Shown here: in pieces, positions 35,300 through 47,824 of the stretch
Position numbering within the stretch: position 1 is the first letter of the stretch
Layout of the letters: every line of letters starts with the position of its first letter
NCBI RefSeq assembly: GCF_963678635.1
Contig: NC_087071.1
Span: forward strand, 27,887,378 to 27,951,377
Length of the DNA stretch: 64,000 nucleotides
Source of the DNA: Symsagittifera roscoffensis
Lineage: Eukaryota > Xenacoelomorpha > Acoela > Convolutidae
Direction: 5' to 3'
Notes under the pieces: model-generated
Database searches by the model: none
Told to the model about the DNA's origin: nothing
The model's input: the letters and a program-made list of their open reading frames with translations, nothing else
Made by a program: the position numbers and the translations under genes

Positions 35300-36850
35300 T
35301 CAACATAAATAAATCATTACAACCAGAAACAGAAAAAAATTCAACCGATCACTTTAAGAGAAACAAGCTGAGGCAGCTCGAAAAATCACAGCAAGTCAAT
35401 GTTGGTGAAAAAGAAACGAAAGGATATCATTGTTACGGAATATTGTTATTCATGAAGCTGAAAATCTTGAACTCGAATCTACATCTGAAGCCAAATCTGG
35501 CAAAGAATCAACTATGGGTCAAGTGCACGACAACTCTAGTAGTGTATATGAAACAGCAACATAGGATATTAAGAGGGTGTGCCACAATCAAAAAGTACAG
35601 TGTGAACGACCCCCCCACTAGATTCAGATTCGACTGTTCACTGCAAAGAAAATTGTAGTCTTGAACCAGTCGCTTAAGTCAACTATACTTTGAACGAATT
35701 AAAAGAACTTTTAATAAGTTTTATGTTTGTTGATAATCGTTAAATTCAGTAATACTTCGTGATGTTTTTTATGATTAATAAATAAGTTTTTTTTAGTTCA
35801 AAACTAATTTTTTTTGCAATGATGTTTACATTTAGAGCTAGAACCTTGGTTTCTGAAGACAAAGTCTGACAAAACAAACAACAGAATCAATCTTTACCAA
35901 ACCAAATGAAGCAAAAACCATTTGATTTTTCAGTAATACATAAACTTTTAAAAAAAAGTATTTGAAACAAAAGATTTGGTTGCTGGTAATCATTAAAACT
36001 TGTGTTTTAGCAGGAAAATTATCTCTATCAAAAGCATTCTCAATGTTTAAAATAGGAATTTGTCTGATTTTAAACTTACTTCTTTTCAAAAAAAGAATAA
36101 GAATGGTAGAATGAGGACCTGAAGATTTTTTGTCATACAGGAACAACAGTAATTTGTTAAAAAGTTGGGGAGGATTCTTCAAACCAAAAAACATTGCCAG
36201 ACTTGCAAACAATGTTTTCCATTACAAGAGGGGAACCGGATTGAGTGATCGATAGTTCAACAACAAACCGATGGAAAAAAAATGAAGACAGGGAGATTTG
36301 TAAAATTTTGAGTGAATCAATATAATTTATTTTAATTTTTTTTACAGATAACATTTCTTCAACCTGAAAAGCTTCGATCAAAACTGTTTCTATGAAATCT
36401 TGTTTTTTTTAGTTATTATCAATAAGGATAAATTCTTTCTAAAATGGAAGCTCAATTCTGATTAGCATATAACAAACTGGATAAAAATTGCATTATAAAC
36501 ATTCTTGATTTTAAAATGTTCATGTTAACGCTTATAAATATTCCATTAAAGGTAAAGCTTGGAACTGAATGGTTGATGTTAAACCTGTTGAAATTTCCAC
36601 GATAAGTAAAGCTTGATTCTGATTGGTTGATATCAACACTTTTGACAAACTCATTATAAGTAAAACTCGATTCTGATTGGTTGGTATCAAAAAAACTTTT
36701 AAAAATTCAAGCATAAATAAAGCTCAGTTCTGATTGGTTGACATCAAAACTTCTGAAAACTGCGTGAGAAGTGAAGCTCCATTCTGATTGGTTGTTTTTG
36801 AAGTTGTTGAAACTTCATAGTAAGTAAAAGATTGATTCTGATAGTATCAT
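35300..36850 (+). repeat. Second segmental duplication, copy 1
   Basis: Shares with 40040-41780 long stretches: a decayed coding-like patch (TGAAGCCAAATCTGGCAAAG), a GTTTGTTGATAATCGT block, AATTATCTCTATCAAAAGC, AAAAAGTTGGGGAGGATTCT, and a final CCAAT minisatellite. In both copies the coding-like patch is broken by stops. Confidence 0.85.
36534..36850. repeat. Minisatellite of about 60 bp with a CCAAT box in most units
   Basis: About five to six degenerate units built on AAGCTCGATTCTGATTGG then TTGATATCAAAACTT. Each well-kept unit contains ATTGG, the CCAAT-box core. The minus-strand ORF 36532-36714 merely translates the repeat. Confidence 0.8.
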
Positions 36851-36879
36851 TTCGCTTTTTTGTAAAAAAAAAAGTGAAA

Positions 36880-37190
36880 CACTTTTAGCATCTTGCTAAA
36901 AAGTTGGAATATTTTTTTACCTCTTTTCGAAAAAACAAAAAACTCCTTTTGCATTTTGTTGATAACATGAAACACGTGTTTTTCTATCTTGTCATAAAAA
37001 TTGAAACACTTTCTGCATTTTGTCGATGAAAGTGAAGCATTTTGCGCATCTTGTCAAAAATTTGAAATAATTTTTGCTTTTTGTCAAAAAAAGTGAAACA
37101 CTTTTCCTAACTTGTTTAAAAAAATGAGTTGCTTCTCGCTTTTTCTAGAAAAACAAGAAACAATTTTAGCATCTTTTCAAAATAATCATT
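36880..37190. repeat. Second minisatellite, period about 55-60 bp
   Basis: Degenerate units around GTGAAACACTTTT, GCATCTTGTCAAAAA. Distinct from the adjacent CCAAT minisatellite. Non-coding. Confidence 0.65.
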
Positions 37191-39315
37191 ACAGTTTTTC
37201 TTGAACCGTTAATGTTTAAATTCTATGAGTTTCTTGTTACAGCGGTCAAAGTCATCAAAATAAAGCTTTTCTATGCAACTAGTCAACAAGAAAAAAGAAG
37301 CTGGGTTTTTGCATAGTTTTTTTTTGAAAAACGAAAAAAAAACTTGCAACTCACAAAAGAAATATACACAAGTATTTCTGCCGACTTATGAAAAATTGAA
37401 AAAGATTTTCATATTCTACTAGAAAAACTTTAAAAATTGTTAAAAATTTTAAAACAATAATTAAAGTTGCTAGTTGTCAAAAAATCACTTCAAATTAGGC
37501 AAGTTGCAAAAATTTCTTTGAGAAATTTTGCACACGTGTTGAAAACTTCATAATTTTCTGTGTTAAAAAGTGATTAAGCTGGAGTAAAATTAAATTTGAC
37601 ATGATTTGATAAACAAATGTTCGATTAATCAAAAACAATTTAGCTAGAAACAGCTGATCCAGTAATCTGGCCTAATGCAAGCTTCGCGACAGAGAAAAGG
37701 AGCTGTCTTTTCAATTTTCAACTATTAGAAAGTAATCCAACAGAGAAAATAACGTCATTACACATTACCTTTCACAGAACAGCGAAATTTGAAGAATGAT
37801 TCCACCAAAGAAACTGACGTCAATACTCATTAATTTCTAGAGTTTTCTGAAGGTTAGAAACTCTACATTAACTACTAAAAATATATAAAAATATTACACT
37901 TTCACTTCTAGAATCTTCAAACCTTTTAAATATTAGAATTATCCATTAAAGTTATAACAAATCAGAATTCCAGAACAAAATTCATTTTTTCCCATCAAGT
38001 TGATGGGATTGACAAACAAACAAGTCGATTTTACATGTTTCGCTATTTTTTGTTTGTAAATCTAAATAAAGAGAGTCAATCAAAGTTGTGAAAGTTGAAA
38101 TTCAAAAAAATTCTTCTTTTTTTCAGAGTTTTTTAAAATTAGTTTCAAGTCAACAAAAAATATTATTCTACAAAACCTCCTATAAACAATCAAAGTCAAC
38201 CAATTTGATGAGACAAATTCTAGTCTTTTCTAACCAAAATTACTGATCTCTTGAACAATTTTAGAATCAGTTTAAATTTTTTGCACAATGTTAGAGAAGG
38301 TAAGCAAAACTTACTTTTAGGTGGTAGTATGGTACAGCTGAAAAGAAATAATTTCTTTTTTTTTGAAAAAATCCTACAGTACAGTTCATTCCTTTTCCAC
38401 CATCAAGAAGAAAATGTTTTTTTTTAGAAGAAACAGAAATCTATCCCAAAAGTTGAAACCAATTAGAACGAGCGAGTTACTGCATTTAGTTTGAAACTGG
38501 TACCAAATCTATCAAGATTCTCAAATTTGTTAAAATCTTCCATTCTATTCAGCAAGTTTTCAGAACGAAGAGAACTCGAGAGCAAAAAAAATCTAGAAGA
38601 ATTTAGAAAATAAGTAGCTACGTCTAAGTCACCTTCGAGAAAAAATTACGGATTGCTTATCAATCAAATGAAAAACTTTTTTTTACCGAAATTGCAGATC
38701 TGGGATATGGAAATCGTTTTCTTTTGCCAACACGTGAATTTTAGTTACAAATTACTGTTTTTGGAGAAATGGTTGAACTAGACATCTTCTACAGAGATCC
38801 GAAGAAGTGTTTCAATCCCTTGAAAAAGTTACCTACAAAATTGGCGAAAATTTGAAAAATTCGTGATAGAAAATACAGGAAAGAAAAACTGAAGCTTAAA
38901 CAGGATAATTTATCTCTGTTGAGAAGAAAATATGGTGTGGCGCATGAAGAAGAAACTGACGAACTCAAAAATTGAATCAGTTTTGTTTCAAGTTTATTTT
39001 TCTGTCTTTTTACACATTTGATAAAAATTTCTAATGTTTTGTTGATCGGATTTTTTGAATTAAATGTTCCTGAACCAGAGCTTAGTTTTTAAAGACTTAT
39101 TAGTGCAAACTGATGTGAGAACGTTTAAAAGCAGTTGATTATTTTCTCACAAGACTTACATAATCAGTGTGTACGGAACCATGACAACCAATAGAACAAT
39201 CTATAGCCTTCATCAAATCACATTCATATTTTGAGTTTTTAACTTCTCGAACTCTGTCCCGCAACGATTAACCAACTGTTTGTGTGAAAGCAAGTTACTG
39301 ATAAGAACTAAGATA

Positions 39316-39386
39316 ATGTCTGTTGAGTTTTTTCCGAGTCAATCGTTTCTCTCCAATGCTGGGCATCTTTATGGCTCCTCACCGTC
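39316..39386 (+). CDS. Possible isolated first coding exon
   Basis: A GC-richer patch begins with ATG and encodes 23 codons, MSVEFFPSQSFLSNAGHLYG and SSP, ending at CCGTC|GTAAGTATG, a perfect U1-type donor, phase 2. I could not find a matching second exon and recognise no family. It may be a real first exon of a gene with exons beyond, or a relic. Confidence 0.25.
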
Positions 39387-41869
39387 GTAAGTATGTTGAA
39401 CTGCTCGACTAATCTGATTGAATACTTCTCCGCTTGATGTAACAATACTTGATTAGAGTTTGTGTTTGAACAAAATGTAGAGACCCTTTGTCAGTTTCTT
39501 GTTATACGTAAATATATTTATTTATTCTCTGCAGAATTTAGCTAAAAGATTTTTCTAATAAACCCAAACGGAACTTACAATTCTCCAAAGAACATAAAGT
39601 GTTGTGAGTAGTTACAAAAAAATCATGGGTTATATGTTATTCTCGTAAATTTCGTTGAAAGTTGATTTTTCAATTTAATTTGAATGAAAGGAGAAATGAA
39701 CACATAGCAGCGGCCATCTGGAAGAATGGCTTTTGCAGAGAATTACGGATTAACATAGTAGAAGTAACGCTTATGCAATTTCCATATACATAAATTTCAT
39801 ACAAAAGTTTTATATTTGATACTACTTCCATATATGGAACTCATGATGACTCATACTGTTTATTTATTTTTCCTTTAATCTGAAAATCAGTTTTATATTT
39901 TCTCCACATCTGATCAGTCTGTTCTCCTATTGAAAAGTGTTTCCAAGAAAACGCACTAGTCACCATTTTATTGAATCTTCAAAAAATCAAACAAAAAATG
40001 GGAGGTTTGCTTGGTCCCAAAAATCGTACAAGGGGAAAATTTACTTCAAACCCTGCTTCCAGATATTCCAGAGAAACAAACTGGGACAGCTTGAAAAATC
40101 GCAGCAAGTCTATGTTGGTGAAAAAGAAAGAGAAAGGATATCATTGTTATGGAATACTGTTATTCATGGAGCTGAAAACCTTGAACTCGAACCTACATCT
40201 GAAGCCAAATCTGGCAAAGAATCAAATATGGATTAGGTGCACGACATCTGGAGTGGAGTATATGAAATAGCAAAAAAGGAGATAAAGAGGGTGTGTCACA
40301 ATCAAGAGTACAGTGTGAACAAACCCCCCTAGATTCAGATTCGACTTTTCACTGCAAAGAAAGTTGTAGACTTGAACCAATTGCCTAAGTCAACTAATTT
40401 TTGATTGAATTCAAAGAACTATCCCAACCTTTGGGAGGCTTTATGTTTGTTGATAATCGTATAATTCAGTAATGCTTCGTGTTGTTTTGCATGATTGATA
40501 AAGAAATGTTTTAGTTCAAAACTAATTTTTTTGCAATGAATCGTACATTTAGAGCTAGAACCTTAGCTTCTGATAAAAATCTGACAAAATAAACAATCTA
40601 ATCAAAATTTACCAAACACATACAACAAAAATTACCTGAGTTGTCAGTAATTATTTCAGCAAAACTTGTATTTTTCTGCTGTTTCTATTCAAAACATGTT
40701 TCATTTGTACTTTAATCTAAGCAAAAATTTATTTTAGTTAAAAAACGTTATCAATTTTTTTCAAAATTTCTGTATTTTTTTGGTTGTTTTGAAGAATTAG
40801 TTAATATTTTGAGATTTTGACTGATTACGCCGAAACAAATCAGATGCTAACTAGGAAAAAATTTCTACAAGTTAACGTATTTTTGAATAAAACATATTTG
40901 AAAAAAGATATAAACTTTAAAAAAAAAAGTATTTGAAACAAAAGATTTGGTTGCTGGTAATCATTAAAACTTGTGTTTTAGCAGGAAAATTATCTCTATC
41001 AAAAGCATTCTCAATGTTTAAAATAGGAATTTGTCTGATTTTAAACCTACTTCTTTTTAAAAAAAAGAATAAAAATGGTAGAATGAGGACCTGAAAATTT
41101 TTTGTTAACAGGAACAACAGTAATTTGTTAAAAAGTTGGGGAGGATTCTTCAAACCAAAAAACATTGCCAGACTTACAAACAATGTTTTCAATTACAAGA
41201 AGGGAACCTGATTGAGTGATTGATAATTCAATAACAAACCGATGGAAACAAAATGAAGACAAGGAGATTTGTAAAATTTGAGTGAATCAATATATTTGAT
41301 TTTGAGTTTTTTTACACATAACCTTTCTTATAATCTGAAAAGCTTTGATCATAACTAAAACTATAAAAAAAACTTATTTTTTTTTCAGTTATTATCATAA
41401 AGATAAATTCTTTTTTAAAGAAAGAAAGCTCAATTCTGATTGGTTTGTATCAAATTGGATAAATTTTCCATTATAATTAAGGCTTGATTTAAATTGGTTC
41501 AAGTTAAAATTTTTAAATATTTCATTAAAGGTGAGGCTCGGATTTGATTGATTGATGTTGAAACTGTTGAAATTTCCACGATAAGTAAAGCTTGATTCTG
41601 ATTGGTTGATATCAACACTTTTGAAAATTCAAGCATAAGTAAAGCTCAGTTCTGATTGGTTGATATCAAAACTTCTGAAAACTGCATGAGAAGTAAGGCT
41701 CCAATCCGATTGGTTGTTATCGAAAATGTTGAAAATCCATAGTAAATGAAAGCTCAATTCCGATAGTATCATTTCGTTTAGCTACAACAAATGGGATTTA
41801 TTTCATTCTGACTCTTCTTTTTATTGGAAATAAGCGATTAATACCAAACATTTTTCTTTTTTTTCCGTC
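39387..41869. other. Non-coding stretch including duplicated segment
   Basis: 39387-40039 holds nothing recognisable. 40040-41780 is the second copy of the 35300-36850 duplication, and 41425-41775 its minisatellite. Short ORFs at 39937 and 39971 translate the decayed patch in two frames. Confidence 0.5.
40040..41780 (+). repeat. Second segmental duplication, copy 2
   Basis: Collinear with 35300-36850 but about 200 bp longer, the extra being mostly at 40600-40920. Ends in the same CCAAT minisatellite (41425-41775) with a different set of units. Confidence 0.85.
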
Positions 41870-42803
41870 AAGTTTCAAGTAATTTAGAAAACCGACACGA
41901 CAAATCAGCGCAAGAATTAACTAAAATCAAACAGGAAATGCCCAGAAAAGAAGAAACCAACATAGAGAAGAAGCAAAAGGTCTGTCATACGCCGATTGAC
42001 CTAGACTCAGCGGACAATAATTCAGACCAACGCGCAACCCCACCACTTATTCAGTTAGACAGCCACGATGAAGTTGACAAAAACCAACCATAACCAACCA
42101 CTACAATCCAAATTCCAGAGTTAAGCAATTCAGCAACTTACCAGACCACAGAGTCGTTTACAGGGACCATTATTGGAACCAGCCAAAGAACCTTACCCCA
42201 ACCCAGAGCTCATTCAAACCCAAACTAAAGGGTATGGCTGAGCGGAAAGCCTCTTCGCCTATGAAAACGCCGTCTCCTAAAAAATTGTCAGATACTCATA
42301 TTCTCCACAACACCAGACCAATTTGGACCAGACAATCACCGTCGTTACTCGGCGAGAGATTTTTCACTAGCGTCGTAAAAATATCGGACGATAGACCAGG
42401 AGAACACAAGTGAACATCCGTCACAACCCCACCATTTACTGCATCCGTAGAAGCAATCACAATAGAATTAGGAAGCCACCAATTAGATATCGTCGATTTA
42501 ACTTCTCCCTCAATTTCTTCCCCACAACAACCGACCATAGTTAACTTCACGGAAGGTGGAACCGATCAAATAGACTATGTAAGGCCGTTTAAATCGCTTT
42601 CTCCAATCTGTTCTCCTAAGAAAGTCCAATTCAAACTGGAAGTGCGCAAGACTGAATTTAACCCATCGGGCCTACCCTCCGAAACTGCAGATGCTATAGA
42701 GACGCCTATTGCATTCAATCCTTACTGGCTTAATACAACTTCCATCATTGCAGCAATTGAACTATTAGGCCGACCTATGACTCTCGATAAACTTAGGAGA
42801 TAG
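41870..42803 (+). pseudogene. Decayed coding region of unknown family
   Basis: An A- and C-rich stretch that is almost continuously open: one frame to about 42080, then a shifted frame to TAG at 42801. From ATG at 42234 the frame holds 189 codons with one in-frame TGA at 42411-42413. It has charged N-terminal parts (QEMPRKEETNIEKKQK), an aromatic patch (VVYRDHYWNQP), Ser/Pro-rich middle, and a hydrophobic tail (NTTSIIAAIELLGRPM). I recognise no family. It directly precedes the Copia pol fragment, but its base composition is unlike that fragment and closer to the Gag region at 58-62 kb. It could be a structural gene of another retroelement. Confidence 0.5.
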
Positions 42804-42848
42804 ACAGAACAGAGTCTCAAACCGTGATGCCGCTTAATCTCCGCTATT

Positions 42849-44826
42849 GTTTTGCCTTTTCCGGGCAATGATCCAGTGGGGGCTGTCACAGATTCAGTGG
42901 GGGTCAATAATGCTCAAACAAGTGCAACTGATGCAAATGAAGTTTTGTCTACTCTTGAACAGCCGTTATCACCGACTTCTACAACAATTCATACCTCTCA
43001 AAAAGTATCTTCGGCATCTAGTCCTCTTAATGTGCAAATGGAGATTCAATATACTCCAATCTACTTAGATACACGTGAAAATTACACATCTCACCATGAA
43101 TTTGATATATCTGATGCCATTGAGTCTTCTCTCACACTTCAACTGCAAAATACTACTTCCCCCACTCCTGACAGTTGGATATATTTTTTTACCAAAACAT
43201 TGACTGATGAAAACTGTAATTTTGCAATGGCTGCTAGCGTCAATGGCTATGTCCGCCCAAGTATGAGGAGGCAATTTTGTCAGCTGATGCTGAAAAATGG
43301 CAAGCTGCAATGCAAATTGAACTCAAAAGTCTTGTAAAAATATAACATGGGATCTTGCGGCTTTACCCTCTGGAAAACCATTAACAAAAAGTAAATGAGT
43401 TTTTGATACAAAGCGTAAAAGCGATGGTTCAATTAAACGATATAAGGCACGTTATGTGACTAAGGGATTTAGTCAAATTTATGGACAAAATTATACTCAT
43501 ACTTTTCACCTACTATTAGTATGACACTTATTACCTCATTATTTGCCATTGCAGCTCAACATGGTTCAAAAGTGCGACAAATTGATGTCGAAAAAGCTTT
43601 TTTGAATTCTACTTTAGAGGATGTAAATTTCATTGAGCAACCTCGTGTTTTTGAGTCTGTTGAACGTGATGTATGCAAGCTCGATAAATGTACTTACGGT
43701 TTAAAACAAGCGAGTCGAGCTTGGAATCAGTTTCTAACAAAAATTTTAATGGAACTTGGTTACTTAAGAAGCTCTGTAGACACCTGTTTGTTTTATCATC
43801 CTAAGAAAATGAGTTTCATTGCTGTGTATTTGATGACATGATAATTTTTGATGTTGACGAAATTTAATTACAAGAGCTGATTGCCAATCTTGGTAATCGA
43901 ATTCGTGTTGAAGATAAGGGCGTTCCCGAATAGTTCTTCGGAATAGAAATTCACCTTGGTGAAAATGTATAATACTTTCTCAAGAAAGATACGTCAAAAA
44001 TTAACCAAAAAATGGATTATGCAAAATTGCAAACCGGTTTATGAACCTGTGGTTACATCTGAAAATGCAACTGATGATAAAAGTCTAACAGATTGTTCCC
44101 TTTTCCAGCAGTTAGTGGGGGCGTTATTGTATTTAGCTGCAACAACTAGGCCGGATATTGCATTTTTAGTAAACTTACCCTCTCAAGCCTGCGAAAGTCC
44201 AACAGTGCAAGTTTTTATTGCAGCAAAAAAAGTACTACGCTATTTAAAGGGCACGATTGATTTCCTTCCTTATTCACGGCATGATAATGGTCTAGGTATT
44301 TTTGCGTACAGTGATGCCAATTGGGCCAGCGACATAAGGACCAGAAAATCTGTATCTGGCGTGGTTATTAAATCAAATGAGTCAGACTCACCGGTGTTTT
44401 GGCGAACTGCTAAACCATGTTTGGTATCATTATCTACAAGTGAATCGGAATATATGGCTCTATCGGCCTTGGCTCAGGAAGTTTTGTTCCTAAAACATGT
44501 CTTTGAGAGTGTTAACTATAAAACTACTCTCCCTATTTTGTTTAGTGACAAGCAAGGAGCAATCTGTGTAGCTCATCAAACCGCTTCAAGATCGAGAGCC
44601 AAACATCGACATATAAGTACATTTTATTCGAGAACAAATTATTCCCTCTGGTAAGATGACGTTAAAATATCTTCTCACTTCAATTATGGTTGCGGATGTT
44701 CTGACAAAAGGACCTCCACGTATTCGTTTGGCGCAGATATGCCAGCTACTTTTTGGAAGTGCCTTTGGAGGGGGAGCGTTGAAATACTCGTCTGTGATTG
44801 GTCGACTTTCAGACATGGTTGTTTAG
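42849..44826 (+). mobile_element. Ty1/Copia pol fragment (RT and RNase H), degenerate
   Basis: The pol of a Copia LTR retrotransposon: reverse transcriptase and RNase H, which copy element RNA to DNA. RT blocks seen: KSLVK, RQIDVEKAFLNSTLEDV, VCKLDKCTYGLKQASRAWNQ. RNase H blocks: AYSDANWASDIRTRKSVSG, LSTSESEYMALSALAQEV, MVADVLTKG. At least four frame breaks occur, at about 43270-43340, 43500, inside the Tyr-x-Asp-Asp box near 43835, and near 44610. The 5' part (Gag, protease, integrase) is absent. A purine tract GGAGGGGGAG at 44767-44776, followed by TTGAAATACTCG, looks like the PPT and the start of a 3' LTR. Non-functional. Confidence 0.9.
43956..44654 (+). pseudogene. Copia RNase H segment, longest open part
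   Basis: The longest uninterrupted piece of the Copia fragment, about 230 codons. It covers the RT tail (LVGALLYLAATTRPDIAFLV), connection (AAKKVLRYLKGT) and RNase H with the acidic residues of AYSDANW and the SESEY block. It reads out of frame near 44610; the C-terminal portion with ADVLTKG continues in another frame to TAG at 44824. The first ATG is inside pol and not a true start. Confidence 0.85.
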
Positions 44827-47203
44827 AACCAAAAGACTGTAAACAAAACTGTAACTGCTATATTCGAGAAAGGAGTGAAACAATATTGACTTACGACTTT
44901 TAACTTTTCAAATGACATCAAAAATAATGCGGTTAAGCAAAGGTCGTTGATTTTTACTTCAACCACTTTAATGGAAAATGGTGCTAGGCTTGCTAATTAA
45001 TCAATTTAGTTCTTTTAATATGCTGATTTTCAAAATTCGTCACAAGAGAAAATACGTTTTTTGAGCGTTTTTCGTTTTTGGTGCAAGGAAGAAAGATAAG
45101 TAACTATTTTTACCCAATTCCGAGGATTTATTCAATATTTTTTTGATCAGCGTCATGAAGGTGACGAAACCAAATAAGTGAAGGATTTTGACTTAATCAC
45201 AGTTTAAAGTACAGTAGAAAAAAAATGAAGCGCGCACTAGCGCATAACACAGAGTGTGCCTCTGCGTGCTCTAGTCACTAGTTGCGAGATCAAATTTGAA
45301 ATTTTTTGTTATATTTTTTATTTACGTCCTTTCTTTTCTTCCACGAATTTTACAACAAAGTATGCTTTAGTTAGCCAGAGTATGATATTGCTGTAAAACC
45401 AGTGCATACCTCGCTTACATAGCTCCAACAAAAATAGTTGAATTATTGATAACTCTGAGAGAGTACCTAAGGTTTGAACAAAAAGCTTCAGTATAGCTTT
45501 CATACCATTCGATTTCGATTCGGACCGATCAGATTCAAGCAAAATTTCCAATTTTCTAGATGTTAAAGATCAATTTTAGTCCGTATAACTGGAAATTCTC
45601 AAAATGGCCAAAATTTTGCAACAAGTACCTGAAATATTAGAGGAATGAAAAAAAATTACACAACGCTTTTTATTTTCAAAAAAATATGTTGAAAGTCCAA
45701 TTGCAGTTTTCTTGAGTGATTGTTGCGATTGAACCTCTGAGTTTTTTGTATGAGAAAAACCTGGTTTATTTAGGTTATCCTTGGCAACCAAAAACACAAT
45801 AAATTTCATAGCGGAACTATTTTGTTTTTTGATGGATTTGCAAACTGTGTCGAAGCTTTCTGATCATCACAAAAATAGTATTACTTTTAGATGAAAAATT
45901 GTTTTTCAAATGTGATTCATGTCAGAAAACTGTATGGCAAGCTTTTTTATAAGAAAAAAAGTCAAAGAAACTTTCTTCTCTCTGTTTGATCTCAACGAAA
46001 CATTTTACACACAAATTTTTGCATTCATATATTTGAAGTATTTTTTACATCCCGTAGTCCAATTTCCTTCGGTAAAAAGCATACTCGTTATTTTTTTGCT
46101 TCCTAACTTAAAATTTTGGGAGAAAAACAGGCCATTAATTTCAATCAAAAGTTTTGAAGGTGAAAATTCTCATTTTTTTCGAAAATAAACATTTTCTGTC
46201 TGAAAGTGTCAATTAAAAATTATATTAAACAACAATTGCAGTTTTCTTGAGTGATTGTTGCAATTAAACCTCTGCGTTTCTTGAATGAGAAAATCCTTGT
46301 TTCTTTAGGTTATCCTTTGCAACAAAACAAAACAAAAATTCATAGCGGAACTATGTTTTGATGGATTTCCAAGGATTAAATTGCAATTTTATAAAGGATT
46401 TTAAAGAATCTAGTATGGTTGCTAATCTTATTGTGCCATCAGGCTAAGCACGCATACCTTTGCAGAAACTTAAAATGTAATAAGCGAGTAACCAGCAAGA
46501 CAAAAAACGTGTACATGGTAAAATAAGCGATTCCAGTGATTTCAAAGTGTTTGTTTTTCTTATTCTTGAAGTCATTTTTTTCAGCTTGTTTCCTCAAACG
46601 GCTTCAGTCTTGAAAAGTTCACAACGCAAAGAGTTGAAAAATGAAAAGCACTTTTGTGGGCTTTCAAAATTTTACATGCTTTGAAGTTGCATAGTGTTTG
46701 CATGCTGCTTATAGTCTTACCGAGTCGTCATGCAGACAAAGACGCCAAATCCAAATATGCCATCAATGCTTCATAGTTAACTATATTATAATTTTTTTCT
46801 ACCTTTGTAACATTTTTAGCTTTGACGTCGTTGTTACGTTCTACATTGTTACGTTCTATTTAAAGTTTTCGTTTCATGGCTGCAAGTTTCTGGACAAAAC
46901 GTACAAAAAATGATACAAAGGTAATTTTTAGCAATGATACACGTTTAAACAGAACCTACAAACTATCTCGTGTTACTGTTTTTTCAACTCAGAACAAAAT
47001 CATATTTTTAGCAATGATGAAAAAAAATTAGAAAGAAATTACGATCTTATGATGAAATTTTTGAAAACTCACAATATTTTTCAACAATGAACAGTTTTTT
47101 CAGACAAAACGTACAAATTATGATGTGAGGCTTGTACATATTATGAGTTCGTTTTATCAATTTATTAGTTTGCTAGTCGTTTATCGTACTGTACAGATAG
47201 GTT
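44827..47203. other. Non-coding stretch with one direct repeat
   Basis: 2.4 kb. Copia LTR remnant may extend into the first few hundred bases. A direct repeat of about 140 bp occurs at about 45702-45835 and 46235-46372 (TTGCAGTTTTCTTGAGTGAT, TTCATAGCGGAACTAT). No coding region is supported. Confidence 0.5.
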
Positions 47204-47286
47204 TGCTACCACTGGGGTTCGAACCCAGGTGGACTATTGTCCATTGGATCTTAAGTCCAACGCCTTAACCACTCGGCCATAGTAGC
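47204..47286 (-). tRNA. tRNA-Leu(TAA)
   Basis: On the minus strand it reads GCTACTATGGCCGAGTGG and so on. Acceptor stem GCTACTA pairs with TGGTAGC (one G-T). Box A TGGCCGAGTGG and box B GGTTCGAACCC are both perfect. The anticodon arm TTGGA-CTTAAGA-TCCAA puts TAA at positions 34-36. The long variable arm fits a class II leucine tRNA, 83 nt with discriminator A and no encoded CCA. No intron. No T run directly follows, so the terminator is unclear. Confidence 0.96.
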
Positions 47287-47824
47287 TAGAGGTTTTATAG
47301 CCCACTGCAAATATATTCATAGATTTTTATTGTCTCCAAAACGCAAATTCAACTGGCTTAAAAACATTCAAAATAAAGCAGCTAACAAATAGTTCTGATG
47401 AATATTCTGAGTAACTAACCACAAAAAAATATTTATGCGACCAAAATCTAAAATAAATTTTTTCATAAAATGTCTCAACGATATTTTTTTCATAAAAAAA
47501 TATCTAAAATATATTTTTTCATAGAAAAATGTCTCAGGTTGTCTCAATGATTGAAACTTGATAATGGCGTTTCTCTCAAACTGGGTTATTTTTAGGTGAA
47601 AAAAATAACAAAAAATCTTAAGAATTTCAGCAGAATTAATATGATGCAATTTCTTTTGCGAAATTCGGTCCCAAAAAATTACCTTAAAAAAATGAATCAT
47701 TTTTGTATTGATGTCCAATGAAAAAATTCGCAGAAATTACTTAATCAATCATTGACATAATTACTTTATCGTGAGCAATTTTTGAAGCCAACAAAATTTA
47801 AGAAGAGTTTAATCTCCAACAAAA

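Larger units (their letters stand above)
34261..39315. other. Mostly repeat-derived, no supported gene
   Basis: Contains a short direct repeat (about 34480-34560 and 34990-35060, sharing AGAGATA(GATA)ATTCGAATTC), duplicated segment 35300-36850, and a minisatellite at 36880-37190. The rest is AT-rich with no coding island. ORF 34166-34357 begins at a non-ATG codon and was not accepted. Confidence 0.5.

Noticed and set aside
36532-36714. Minus-strand repetitive ORF
   Set aside because: It is the translation of the CCAAT minisatellite.
36534-37190. CRISPR-like regular repeats
   Set aside because: Units are degenerate, without constant repeats and unique spacers; these are eukaryotic minisatellites.
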